Shown here: positions 55,752-64,000 of the stretch, piece by piece
Numbering within the stretch: position 1 is the first letter of the stretch
Layout of the letters: every line of letters starts with the position of its first letter
Position numbers and translations under genes: made by a program
Notes under the pieces: model-generated
Databases searched by the model: none
Told to the model about the DNA's origin: nothing
Seen by the model: the letters and a program-made list of their open reading frames with translations, nothing else
Assembly: GCA_021851735.1 (NCBI GenBank)
Contig: JAJZCD010000002.1
Span: 1-64,000, forward strand
DNA: 64,000 nucleotides
Origin: a bacterium
Lineage (GTDB): Bacteria; Patescibacteriota; Saccharimonadia; Saccharimonadales; UBA4665
Reading direction: 5' to 3'

Positions 55752-56501
55752 ATGAAGCAGTTCATAAATAAGATAACACCAAGCAGAGGCTTTTCTTATG
55801 TGCTGTACATTGTTCTCAATGCTGTACTGCCATTGCTAGTGTTCTTACTGGTGCGCATGAGTTTTGTCCAGCTAGCTTTAAGCCTTATTTTGTTAAGTAA
55901 ATGGCGTATGTTTGCAGTACGACCACGTTTCTGGGCAGCTAACATTCGGGCAAATGCTATCGATATCGTAGTAGGTGTTTCGGTGTTGGCATTCATGGTA
56001 GCCTCGGGCAGTGAATTGTTGCAGCTATCATGGGTAGTATTGTATGTTGGCTGGCTAATTGGTATTAAGCCTCGGGGTGAGACAATATGGGTTTCGCTGC
56101 AAGCGATTATCGGTCTCGCTGCTGGCTTGATGGCATTATTTCTTACCTGGAGCCATGCGCCTTTATTTATATTGGTCGGGTCGGTAGGCGTACTGTGCTT
56201 CTTTGCAGCGCACCACTTCTTTTACAGTTTCGATGAGCCATACATGGGTCTATTGTCGTATACGTGGGCATATTTTGGAGCAGCACTGACGTGGATACTT
56301 GGCCATTGGTTACTGTTCTATGGCCCAATTGCCGAGCCGACGCTCCTGCTCGTATCGCTCGGCGTAGGTCTAGGGTCACTCTACTATCTTGACCATTTCG
56401 ATAAGTTAAACTACAGCGTTCGTCGCCAGGTTGTTTTCATAATGGTCGCAGTGTTCTTGGTAGTGCTGACTTTTTCAGATTGGGGTGGCAAAATCGTATG
56501 A
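55752..56501 (+). CDS. Polytopic membrane protein of unknown function
   Basis: Multiple hydrophobic segments along the 249-aa ORF. Confidence 0.7.
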   Translation: MKQFINKITPSRGFSYVLYIVLNAVLPLLVFLLVRMSFVQLALSLILLSKWRMFAVRPRFWAANIRANAIDIVVGVSVLAFMVASGSELLQLSWVVLYVGWLIGIKPRGETIWVSLQAIIGLAAGLMALFLTWSHAPLFILVGSVGVLCFFAAHHFFYSFDEPYMGLLSYTWAYFGAALTWILGHWLLFYGPIAEPTLLLVSLGVGLGSLYYLDHFDKLNYSVRRQVVFIMVAVFLVVLTFSDWGGKIV

Positions 56502-56661
56502 TGCTTTCTATGAAACGGTATACTGTGTCTGTCGAGAAGGTAGCGCGTACGCTCCATACGTTTATATTCTCATGTGTGATACTGTTAATTTCCCAATCAG
56601 GATTGTGTGCTAGCTAAGCCGTAAAAAATAATTATTTCTGAAAGAAAGGGTGAAAATATAT

Positions 56662-58008
56662 ATGGAAGACGACAAGCAAGGAAATAAAATAAGTGACTCG
56701 GAAGTGTTCTCTAGCGAGACAAGACCAGCGGAAACTGTGAAGCGTGCTAAACCTGAACTGTTATCTGCTCCCAAATCGGATGCATTTGGCGATACCTCAC
56801 CGCGTAATACTAGCGCAGTCCAAAAAAATGCTAGTGGGCTTAAACAGCGCAAACGTGTACTTGCATTTGCGCTGGGTGGTATAGTCGTACTCTCGCTCGG
56901 TTTCGGTGGCGGTTGGTTGGGGGCGATGGCACGCGGCAATAGTACTGCGCCCATGAATATTACACGGCAAAAGGTTGTCTTGGAAGGCAAGGCTGCAGTT
57001 ATTAGTAAAATTGCTAAAGATGTTGGGCAGAGTGTGGTCTCTGTAAACGCAACTACCCAGACGGCCTCCAGTAACAACTTTCTCTTCGGTTACGGCGGAG
57101 GGACTACCTCACAGGATGCTGGTACGGGCATCATATTGACGAAGAGCGGTCTGATCATGACTAATCGTCATGTAGTGCCAGCCGGTACGACAAGTGTTAG
57201 CGTTACGCTGAGCGATGGCACAGTGTATAACAACGTTAAGGTCGTTGGACGTACTAGCGCCGGAAGTTCCCTGGATGTTGCGTTCTTACAAATTCAGAAT
57301 ACGCAAGGTAAGACACTGGTTCCTGCTCAGTTAGGTAACTCTGCAACGGTTAAGGTCGGTGACCCAGTGGTTGCGATTGGTAATGCGCTTGGACAGTTCC
57401 AGAATACAGTCACAAGTGGTATTATCTCGGGTTATGGCCGCAGTATACAAGCAAGTTCAAGTAATGGGTCTAGTAGTGAGAACCTGACTGATATGTTCCA
57501 GACGGACGCAGCCATAAATGAAGGTAACTCAGGCGGTCCATTGGTGAACTTAGATGGGCAAGTCATTGGCATGAACACCGCATTAGCGACTAATTCCCAG
57601 AATATTGGCTTTGCTATACCGATTAATGATCTGTCTGGCCTAATTAGCAGTGTAGAGAAGACTGGTAAGTTGCAACGCCCGTATCTAGGAATAGTCTACA
57701 TACCGATTACGAGTGATGTGAAACAAATGTACAATCTAACCGTTAATCATGGTGTTTATATCCCGAACTCTACTCAGGCAAATGGTGCGACTACGGTCAT
57801 TGCTGGTAGCCCTGCCGATAAAGCCGGTGTCAAGCCTGGTGATGTTATCACCAAGGTTGACGGCAAGGATATCAATCAGCAAACAAGCCTGATATCGCTG
57901 CTTGATAATCATCAAGTTGGCGATACTGTGACGTTAACGATTGTGCGTAGCGGTAAGACTATTACAAAAGATGTAACGCTTGGTGTCACGCCAAATACTG
58001 GCGGCTAA
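56662..58008 (+). CDS. HtrA/DegP-like S1C serine protease with PDZ domain
   Basis: TNRHVV, LDVAFLQI, NEGNSGGPLVN, PDZ GSPADKAGVKPGDVITKVDGKDI. Confidence 0.93.
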   Translation: MEDDKQGNKISDSEVFSSETRPAETVKRAKPELLSAPKSDAFGDTSPRNTSAVQKNASGLKQRKRVLAFALGGIVVLSLGFGGGWLGAMARGNSTAPMNITRQKVVLEGKAAVISKIAKDVGQSVVSVNATTQTASSNNFLFGYGGGTTSQDAGTGIILTKSGLIMTNRHVVPAGTTSVSVTLSDGTVYNNVKVVGRTSAGSSLDVAFLQIQNTQGKTLVPAQLGNSATVKVGDPVVAIGNALGQFQNTVTSGIISGYGRSIQASSSNGSSSENLTDMFQTDAAINEGNSGGPLVNLDGQVIGMNTALATNSQNIGFAIPINDLSGLISSVEKTGKLQRPYLGIVYIPITSDVKQMYNLTVNHGVYIPNSTQANGATTVIAGSPADKAGVKPGDVITKVDGKDINQQTSLISLLDNHQVGDTVTLTIVRSGKTITKDVTLGVTPNTGG

Positions 58009-58044
58009 TCGGTAGTGGGCTGAGCAGTAAAAGGTAAAAATCCG

Positions 58045-58070
58045 AAAGAGTTCCCATGTGGGAACTCTTT
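58045..58070. terminator. Bidirectional terminator between convergent htrA-like and prmC genes
   Basis: AAAGAGTTCCCATGTGGGAACTCTTT. Confidence 0.8.
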
Positions 58071-59002
58071 TACTTTGTATCAAGTTCAAAGATCTGGATA
58101 AAATCGTCAGTTTTGCCTAGATGGTAGTCGTTTGCTTCAGCGATCGCTGTGAGTGCTTTGTGCTGGGTTGGCATACTTTCTGTAAAAACGTAATGAGGCT
58201 TTTCCGTACTCAAGCTAATTTGCACAAACAGCTTACGGTAGATGTCTAAGCCATCACGGCCGCCAAATAGGGCATGAGGGGGCTCGTGTGTGGCGGCGGT
58301 GTTTATATGAAAATCATTGGGTACGTACGGTAGATTGCAGAGGAGAATGCAGGGTGTAGGGGGCAGGGCGTAGTGGCGTTTAACTTGTACGGCCACCACT
58401 TCGGTCTCTGCAAACAAGCCTAGTAAGTCGCTGTGGGCACACTCTACTATGGTATCGTGGGCTCGTGCATTATTATGAGCCACTTCTAGGCACGCATTAT
58501 CTATGTCAAGAGCAATAACATGTGTTTGCGGAAATTCTAGCTTTGCGGTTATGGCAATTGCTCCCGAGCCAGTGCCGATATCTATGAGCGTAGCACATGC
58601 AAAAAATGGATCTTCATGCAGTGTATATTTGAGAAGTTCAATCATTGTTTCAGTTTCTGGTCGTGGTACGAGTGTATGAGCGTTCACAAGAAAATTGCGA
58701 CCATAGAATTCCGTATGTCCACGGATGTAGGCAAGCGGTATATGTTTAGCTCTTTGAGTAATATTTTTACTCAGATTTTCGATTTCTGTAATCTGTAGGT
58801 TACGTTCTAAATGGGATAGTATCCATGATCGGTCTTTACTAAGCTCGTCCTCTAAAAGTACCAAACAGTCCAGCCGGGCGGTTGCTATACCTGCAGTTGT
58901 CAGTTGAGCGCTCTTTGCTTTGATCCAATCTTCAATGCTCATGGGGCGTCCTATGATTTTATTGACAAGTAGTACGTGGGTGATCTCCTGCGTGTAATTC
59001 AA
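58070..59002 (-). CDS. prmC: Release factor glutamine methyltransferase PrmC
   Basis: LVPRPETETMIELL, IDIGTGSGAIAITA, CNLPYVPND. Confidence 0.9.
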   Translation of the reverse strand: MNYTQEITHVLLVNKIIGRPMSIEDWIKAKSAQLTTAGIATARLDCLVLLEDELSKDRSWILSHLERNLQITEIENLSKNITQRAKHIPLAYIRGHTEFYGRNFLVNAHTLVPRPETETMIELLKYTLHEDPFFACATLIDIGTGSGAIAITAKLEFPQTHVIALDIDNACLEVAHNNARAHDTIVECAHSDLLGLFAETEVVAVQVKRHYALPPTPCILLCNLPYVPNDFHINTAATHEPPHALFGGRDGLDIYRKLFVQISLSTEKPHYVFTESMPTQHKALTAIAEANDYHLGKTDDFIQIFELDTK

Positions 59003-59128
59003 TACCCTAGAATCTCATTGTGTGACCGTTAGGCGTTAGAGTCTTTGTTTAGTATAGCTTTAATTCTGACAGTCGGCGGAATAACCAGTCTACTATTTTC
59101 GTTGTGTATTTCTGGTAATGACATCATT

Positions 59129-60184
59129 CTACTGATCCTCATTTATGAGCTTATACTCGTAGTCGGCAAGTTTTTTGATCAGGTCATCAATGTCGCCATT
59201 GAGTGCACCGGGGATGTTACTACGTGAATAGCCGATGCGGTGATCTGTAATGCGGTCTTGCGGAAAGTTGTATGTGCGAACCTTTTCGCTGCGGTCGCCA
59301 CTACCAATAAGCGCCTTACGCGCTGTGCTAAGTTTCTTTTGCTCTTCCTCGATTTTTATTTGTAACAAACGTGAGCGTAAGACGCCTAATGCTTTTGCTT
59401 TGTTCTTAATTTGTGACTTTTCGTCCTGTTGAGTGACGACAATGCCTGTCGGTAAGTGGGTAATACGTACTGCGGAATCAGTAGTGTTGACGCTTTGGCC
59501 ACCGTGGCCGCTGCTACGATAGACGTCAATGCGGAGGTCATTATCCTTAATGTCTATGTCAGTTTCTTCGGCTTCAGGGAGTACACTGACAGTGACAGTT
59601 GATGTGTGGATGCGCCCCTGGCTCTCGGTGGTTGGTATGCGCTGTACTCGGTGCACACCGGCTTCAAATTTCAGTTGTTTGTAGATGTCATTGCCACTTA
59701 CCGCAAAAATGATTTCTTTGAAACCGCCAACATCACTAGGAGTTTCAGATAATAGTTCTATTTTGTAACTGTGGTGTTCTACCCAACGGCTATACATACG
59801 GTATAGATCGGCCGCGAACAAGCTAGCCTCGTCGCCACCCGCTGCAGCACGGATTTCAACGATCACATTTTTTTCATCATTTGGATCTTTTGGCGTCAGC
59901 GCTTCAGCTAGGGACGCGTCATTGTCAGCAATTTTGGCTTCAAGATCAGCTATCTCAATTTGAGCTAGTTCTGCCAGCTCATCGTTGCCGTTGGCTAGCT
60001 CGGTTGCTTGGCGGTGTTTTTCAGTTAGTTGGTTTTTAGCATCGAACAGCTGCACTACATGTTCTAGCCATGTACGACGCTTCGCAAGTTTAGGGAATGT
60101 GGGATCGCTATAAATGCTTGGATCACGCAGACGTGTCTCCACGTCAGCGAACTCTGTACGAATGTTTCGTTCTTGTGCTTCCAT
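59129..60184 (-). CDS. prfA: Peptide chain release factor 1 (start inferred at 60184)
   Basis: SSGHGGQSVNTTDSAVRITHLPTG, EIRAAAGGDEASLFA. Confidence 0.94.
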   Translation of the reverse strand: MEAQERNIRTEFADVETRLRDPSIYSDPTFPKLAKRRTWLEHVVQLFDAKNQLTEKHRQATELANGNDELAELAQIEIADLEAKIADNDASLAEALTPKDPNDEKNVIVEIRAAAGGDEASLFAADLYRMYSRWVEHHSYKIELLSETPSDVGGFKEIIFAVSGNDIYKQLKFEAGVHRVQRIPTTESQGRIHTSTVTVSVLPEAEETDIDIKDNDLRIDVYRSSGHGGQSVNTTDSAVRITHLPTGIVVTQQDEKSQIKNKAKALGVLRSRLLQIKIEEEQKKLSTARKALIGSGDRSEKVRTYNFPQDRITDHRIGYSRSNIPGALNGDIDDLIKKLADYEYKLINEDQ

Positions 60185-60342
60185 AGCGGCTCCTAGAGTG
60201 TAACTTGTAACATAGGATGTTGTCACCTTATGGCCTGTCACGTTTTGGGCTTGCAGAGGGCATACCGCATATTACTGTTTTGCCGCGAACAAGCCTATGG
60301 CGAGTGAAATCCTGTTTTATTATGTAGTGCGCAGGATTGATG

Positions 60343-60684
60343 CTACTCAGTATCCTTGGTTTGGTCGGCCTTTGCTGCTTTTGCAGCGGCGCGAGCCTTT
60401 TGCTTTTTTGCGGAAGCGATGCGTGCTTCTTTTGCTGCTTTTGCAGCTTCAGAGCGGGCTTTGAACTTGTCGACACGACCTTCGATGTCGAGCACACGCT
60501 CCTCGCCGGTATAGAAGGGGTGGCTGCTACCGGTGATGTGGACTGTTACTAGTGGATACTCGATACCATCAAGCACAATACTTTCCTTGGTAGCTACCGT
60601 TGATCGCGTTAGGTAAGTGACGCCATTATTGAGATCCTGAAAAACTACGGGACGATAGTTTTTAGGATGTAGATCTTTTTTCAT
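60343..60684 (-). CDS. rpmE: 50S ribosomal protein L31 (type B) with Ala/Lys-rich C-terminal extension
   Basis: MKKDLHPKNYRPVVFQDLNNG...SSHPFYTG. Confidence 0.92.
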   Translation of the reverse strand: MKKDLHPKNYRPVVFQDLNNGVTYLTRSTVATKESIVLDGIEYPLVTVHITGSSHPFYTGEERVLDIEGRVDKFKARSEAAKAAKEARIASAKKQKARAAAKAAKADQTKDTE

Positions 60685-60999
60685 TAGGATTAGTTCCTCT
60701 TGCCCTTAAAAAACATTAATAGCTATGCGTGGTAGCCGGTTAGCGATGGGCGAAGCGCAGGCGGCATATCCCAAACAATTAAAGCTATTATATCACCCCT
60801 GTTAATATTAGGTCAATTCGAGTAACGAGGCAAAATACAATACGGAAAATGAGGATAACTTGGATATTGATGTCACATCTGTTAAAATAACCTAGTCATT
60901 AACGAAGCAAGTTGGGCAGTGTCCTCCTAATGGTTGCTTGTGCAGAGCCCATTCGGTACCCAACTCGAAGAACAAGGATAAGAAAGGATATATATTTGT

Positions 61000-61725
61000 A
61001 TGTCTATGGAAGTAGATATTAAGCAACTGTTAGAGAGTGGCGCACACTTTGGTCATAAGACTAGTCGGTGGCATCCTAAAATGGCGCCATACATCCACAG
61101 TAAGCGTGGCGGTAGCCATATTATTGACCTGACTAAAACGGTTGAATGTTTGGAGACGGCATTACAATTTTTGCAGGATACTGCAGCTAAGGATCGACAG
61201 ATTTTATTTGTTGGCACAAAGCGTCAAGCGCAACCAATTGTAAAACAGCTAGCCGAAGATCTTAAGCAGCCATATGTTACCAATCGCTGGCTAGGTGGTA
61301 TGCTGACCAACTGGAACACCATTGGTACGCAAATAAAACGTTTGGTAGATATCGAAAACAAGATGAATAGCGGTGAGCTGGCCGCAAAATACAATAAGCT
61401 CGAAGTTCAGCGTTTTCAAGAGGAAATCAATAGCAAGAATGAGCTATATGGTGGTGTTAAGGAACTAAACGCAAAGCCTGGTGCAGTCGTAATATTTGAC
61501 GTAGTACATGATAGTAATGCCGTTAAGGAGGCTAAAAAACTTGGCCTACCAATTATTGGTATTGTCGATAGTAATGCTGATCCAAGTGGTATTGCATATC
61601 CTATTCCTATGAACGATGATGCTATAAAGGCGTTACAGTTGGTCGCAGACTACATGAAAGCTGCGGTGAGCTCTGGCGAGGCCAAAACGGCAAAGCACGT
61701 AGATAAGACTGAAGTTGAAGCGTAA
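61000..61725 (+). CDS. rpsB: 30S ribosomal protein S2
   Basis: LLESGAHFGHKTSRWHPKMAPYI, TNRWLGGMLTN. Confidence 0.96.
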   Translation: MSMEVDIKQLLESGAHFGHKTSRWHPKMAPYIHSKRGGSHIIDLTKTVECLETALQFLQDTAAKDRQILFVGTKRQAQPIVKQLAEDLKQPYVTNRWLGGMLTNWNTIGTQIKRLVDIENKMNSGELAAKYNKLEVQRFQEEINSKNELYGGVKELNAKPGAVVIFDVVHDSNAVKEAKKLGLPIIGIVDSNADPSGIAYPIPMNDDAIKALQLVADYMKAAVSSGEAKTAKHVDKTEVEA

Positions 61726-61815
61726 TTTCTTAACGTTTTGGCACTTTGACTGAGATGCTCATGGTAGCAATGCTCGGAGTTTTAAGAAGGAAAAATCTTG
61801 AAAGGAGATTGAAAA

Positions 61816-62412
61816 ATGGCAGTGTCAATTGAAGATGTAAAGCGTCTCAAGGACCTAACTGGTGTCGGGCTGACTGATGCTAAAACCGCACTAGAAGATG
61901 AAAATGGCGACTTTGATAAGGCGCTGGAGGCAATGCGCAAAAAAGGACTAACGAAGGCCGAAAAACGCGGAGAACGTGAAGCACGTCAGGGTGTCATTGG
62001 CACATACAATCATGATGGCCGCATTGGCGTTCTTGTGGAAGTAAACTGCGAAACGGATTTCGTAGCACGTAACGAAATTTTTACGACGTTAGTAAAGGAT
62101 CTAGCAATGCATATTGCTGCTTCGGCGCCTGAATACGTAAGCGTGGACGAGATCCCAGTGGACGTACGTGAGGCGAAGCGGCAAGAGCTGCTCGCAAGTG
62201 ATGCGCTTAAAGGCAAGCCCGCCGAAATGGCAAGCAAAATAGTTGACGGCCAGCTCAAGAAATATTTCGCAGAGCGTTGTTTACTTGAACAGCCATTTGT
62301 TAAAAATCCGGACATGGCCGTTGGCGTGTATGTTAGGGAGCATGGTGCTCGCTTGGGAGAAAATGTTTTAGTACGCCGCTTTAGTCGAATGGTTCTTGGC
62401 GAAATCGCTTAA
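61816..62412 (+). CDS. tsf: Elongation factor Ts
   Basis: VKRLKDLTGVGLTDAKTAL, VEVNCETDFVARNE. Confidence 0.95.
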   Translation: MAVSIEDVKRLKDLTGVGLTDAKTALEDENGDFDKALEAMRKKGLTKAEKRGEREARQGVIGTYNHDGRIGVLVEVNCETDFVARNEIFTTLVKDLAMHIAASAPEYVSVDEIPVDVREAKRQELLASDALKGKPAEMASKIVDGQLKKYFAERCLLEQPFVKNPDMAVGVYVREHGARLGENVLVRRFSRMVLGEIA

Positions 62413-62506
62413 ACAAGGCAGGCTGTTTCTTGTCGTAACCCCCTTTTGATATGGTGCAGGGGCGTTGTGACTGCTAGCCCGTAGTAATTGCATAAATATA
62501 AATCAC

Positions 62507-62535
62507 TTGCAAAAAAAGCAAATATGGTGTATATT
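62507..62535 (+). promoter_or_regulatory. Promoter TTGCAA-17-TATATT for a small ORF
   Basis: TTGCAA 62507-62512, TATATT 62530-62535. Confidence 0.55.
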
Positions 62536-62573
62536 AGGGTTTAGGCTAACAAAACCAAAAGGGCACCAAGAAA

Positions 62574-62687
62574 ATGAGTAAGCAGTTAAAACCAATCAAA
62601 CTTGTAAAGCGTCCAGCAAGCGACAGACTGACTGATTTGACCACTGAACAGTTGGAACGCATCGGCGAACTAGCTCTCGAATGCTAA
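62574..62687 (+). CDS. 37-aa small protein MSKQLKPIKLVKRPASDRLTDLTTEQLERIGELALEC
   Basis: ATG ORF between a consensus promoter and an intrinsic terminator; below the supplied ORF cutoff. Confidence 0.5.
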   Translation: MSKQLKPIKLVKRPASDRLTDLTTEQLERIGELALEC

Positions 62688-62705
62688 CGTATTGCTGTGT
62701 GTCCA

Positions 62706-62740
62706 GGCCGCTTGGCGTACTATCTGCCAGGCGGTCTTTT
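62706..62740 (+). terminator. Intrinsic terminator after the small ORF
   Basis: GGCCGCTTGGC...GCCAGGCGGTC TTTT. Confidence 0.75.
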
Positions 62741-62862
62741 GTACAGTGTAAGTGAAGCGTATCAATATTGTGATATGTGCTGTTGATTACGGCGGTAGGC
62801 TCGTTTATAGACGCTCTGGATATCTATCCCGTATAATATTATCGAAAGTAATAAGGAGTCCT

Positions 62863-63426
62863 ATGAATCCATCACAAGTTTTAGCGGAAGCCAAAAGTAA
62901 GTTCGAGGCTGCTGTAGTGCATTATGGTGAGCAGCTCAAGAGTCTGCGAACCGGTCGTGCTAATGCGGTTATGCTTGATGGTGTTATAGTTCAGGCTTAC
63001 GGGCAGGCGATGCCACTTAATCAAGTGGCAAGTGTTACTGCACCCGAAGCGCAGCTTATCCAGATACATCCATTTGATCCAAATAACTTGCAAGCTATTG
63101 TAAGTGCAATTCGTGACAATCCGACATTGGGATTTAACCCAAGCGATGACGGACGAATAGTGCGCGTCCCAGTGCCGCCACTGAATGAAGAGCGCCGTCG
63201 CGAAATTGTTAAGCAACTCGGAGGTAAGCAGGAAGACGCAATGATTGTGCTTCGTAACGTGCGTCGGGATAGTTTAGATGTTATCAACAAGGCTAAAAAG
63301 GACAAGGAAATTGGCGAAGACGACGCTAAGCGTCTGGAGGTTCAGGTTGTGGATGCTATGAAAGTCGCACAGGTAGAGATCGAAGCGGCGAGTAAGGCCA
63401 AAGAACAAGAGATAATGACCGTCTGA
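62863..63426 (+). CDS. frr: Ribosome recycling factor (start inferred; ORF from 62752)
   Basis: LKSLRTGRANAVMLDGVIVQAYG, LNEERRREIVKQL, RNVRRDSLDVINK. Confidence 0.94.
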   Translation: MNPSQVLAEAKSKFEAAVVHYGEQLKSLRTGRANAVMLDGVIVQAYGQAMPLNQVASVTAPEAQLIQIHPFDPNNLQAIVSAIRDNPTLGFNPSDDGRIVRVPVPPLNEERRREIVKQLGGKQEDAMIVLRNVRRDSLDVINKAKKDKEIGEDDAKRLEVQVVDAMKVAQVEIEAASKAKEQEIMTV

Positions 63427-63760
63427 TGGGCGTGCAGAATTTAGGCTTTATACAAACCTAGGAATCAGGAGTCATATTGCAGCTACAAGCAAGTAGCTCA
63501 CCTTGCATATTTGTGTGCTTACTGATTCGTAGCGTCATGTGGAGGTATTACTTGTTGCTTGTTTCTGCTCTCGGGTAAAATGTTCTGTATCCTCTCTATC
63601 TATTTTTTTATGATCTGGTGTTGTTCTTTAGATGGTTTTTGCCTGCGGAGCGCTTGAGCGATGGATTTATTTAACGACTGGCAACGTGCGCGATGGAGGC
63701 CGCTACCTAGTGCTATAGCTATTCTTCTGTTTTCCGTGTATGACGCTCTATACTGTTCAT

Positions 63761-64000
63761 ATGCATGAACCATTTGAAGTGATGCGGCAAGAAATTGATG
63801 CACGGATCACACAGTATTTTGCGTCATCGGAGGCACTTATGGGTGTGGAGGTGTCGCAGAACGGTACGTATGCACTACAGCTACTCGCTGAATTTACTAG
63901 TCGGCCCAGCAAGCGGCTGCGCGGTATGTTGGCTGTCATAGCATATGAGATGTTTGGCGGAGCAAACCATCTTGTGGCAATAGATTTGGCGTTGGCAATG
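63761..64000 (+). CDS. Polyprenyl (isoprenoid) synthase-like protein, truncated by window end
   Basis: MHEPFEVMRQEIDARITQYFAS...SRPSKRLRGMLAVIAYEMFGGANHLVAIDLALAM; KRLRgmL..A.E.FGG pattern; no stop in window. Confidence 0.65.
   Translation, partial: MHEPFEVMRQEIDARITQYFASSEALMGVEVSQNGTYALQLLAEFTSRPSKRLRGMLAVIAYEMFGGANHLVAIDLALAM

Overview
The window is from a Candidatus Saccharibacteria (TM7) chromosome. The 16S contains the TM7-type stretches GAGAGGATGATCAGCCAG and ACTGGGCGTAAAGAGTTGC. Housekeeping genes: gyrA, rpsA, infB, fmt-def-priA, rpsU, adk, map, ftsA-ftsZ, nrdR, class II RNR, ileS, rplU, parA-parB, lepB, htrA-like, prmC-prfA-rpmE, rpsB-tsf-frr, and a truncated prenyl synthase at the right edge. 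Main points of interest: (1) The rRNA genes are unlinked. 16S (about 3137-4667) and 23S (about 14040-17660) are about 9.4 kb apart, each with its own promoter and its own long flanking processing stem. (2) The gap holds a secreted-protein island. It includes a convergent pair made of a dockerin-bearing S53 (sedolisin-type) protease and a membrane-anchored cohesin-like protein, which is a candidate cell-surface cohesin/dockerin protease-docking system in a CPR bacterium. It also holds a run of repeat-rich surface proteins. tRNA-Ile and tRNA-Ala are inverted in the gap, with a partial tRNA-Ile duplicate. (3) A T-box-like leader precedes a CYTH gene and ileS. (4) A 1734-aa beta-helix surface protein carries an apparently exact 551-bp internal duplication. 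(5) Two clusters of consecutive perfect hairpins resemble IS200/IS605 or PATE ends. An IS982-type element has its transposase interrupted by one in-frame TGA. (6) A 37-codon gene with its own promoter and terminator sits where pyrH would normally be. All calls come from reading the sequence and supplied ORFs; no searches were run.
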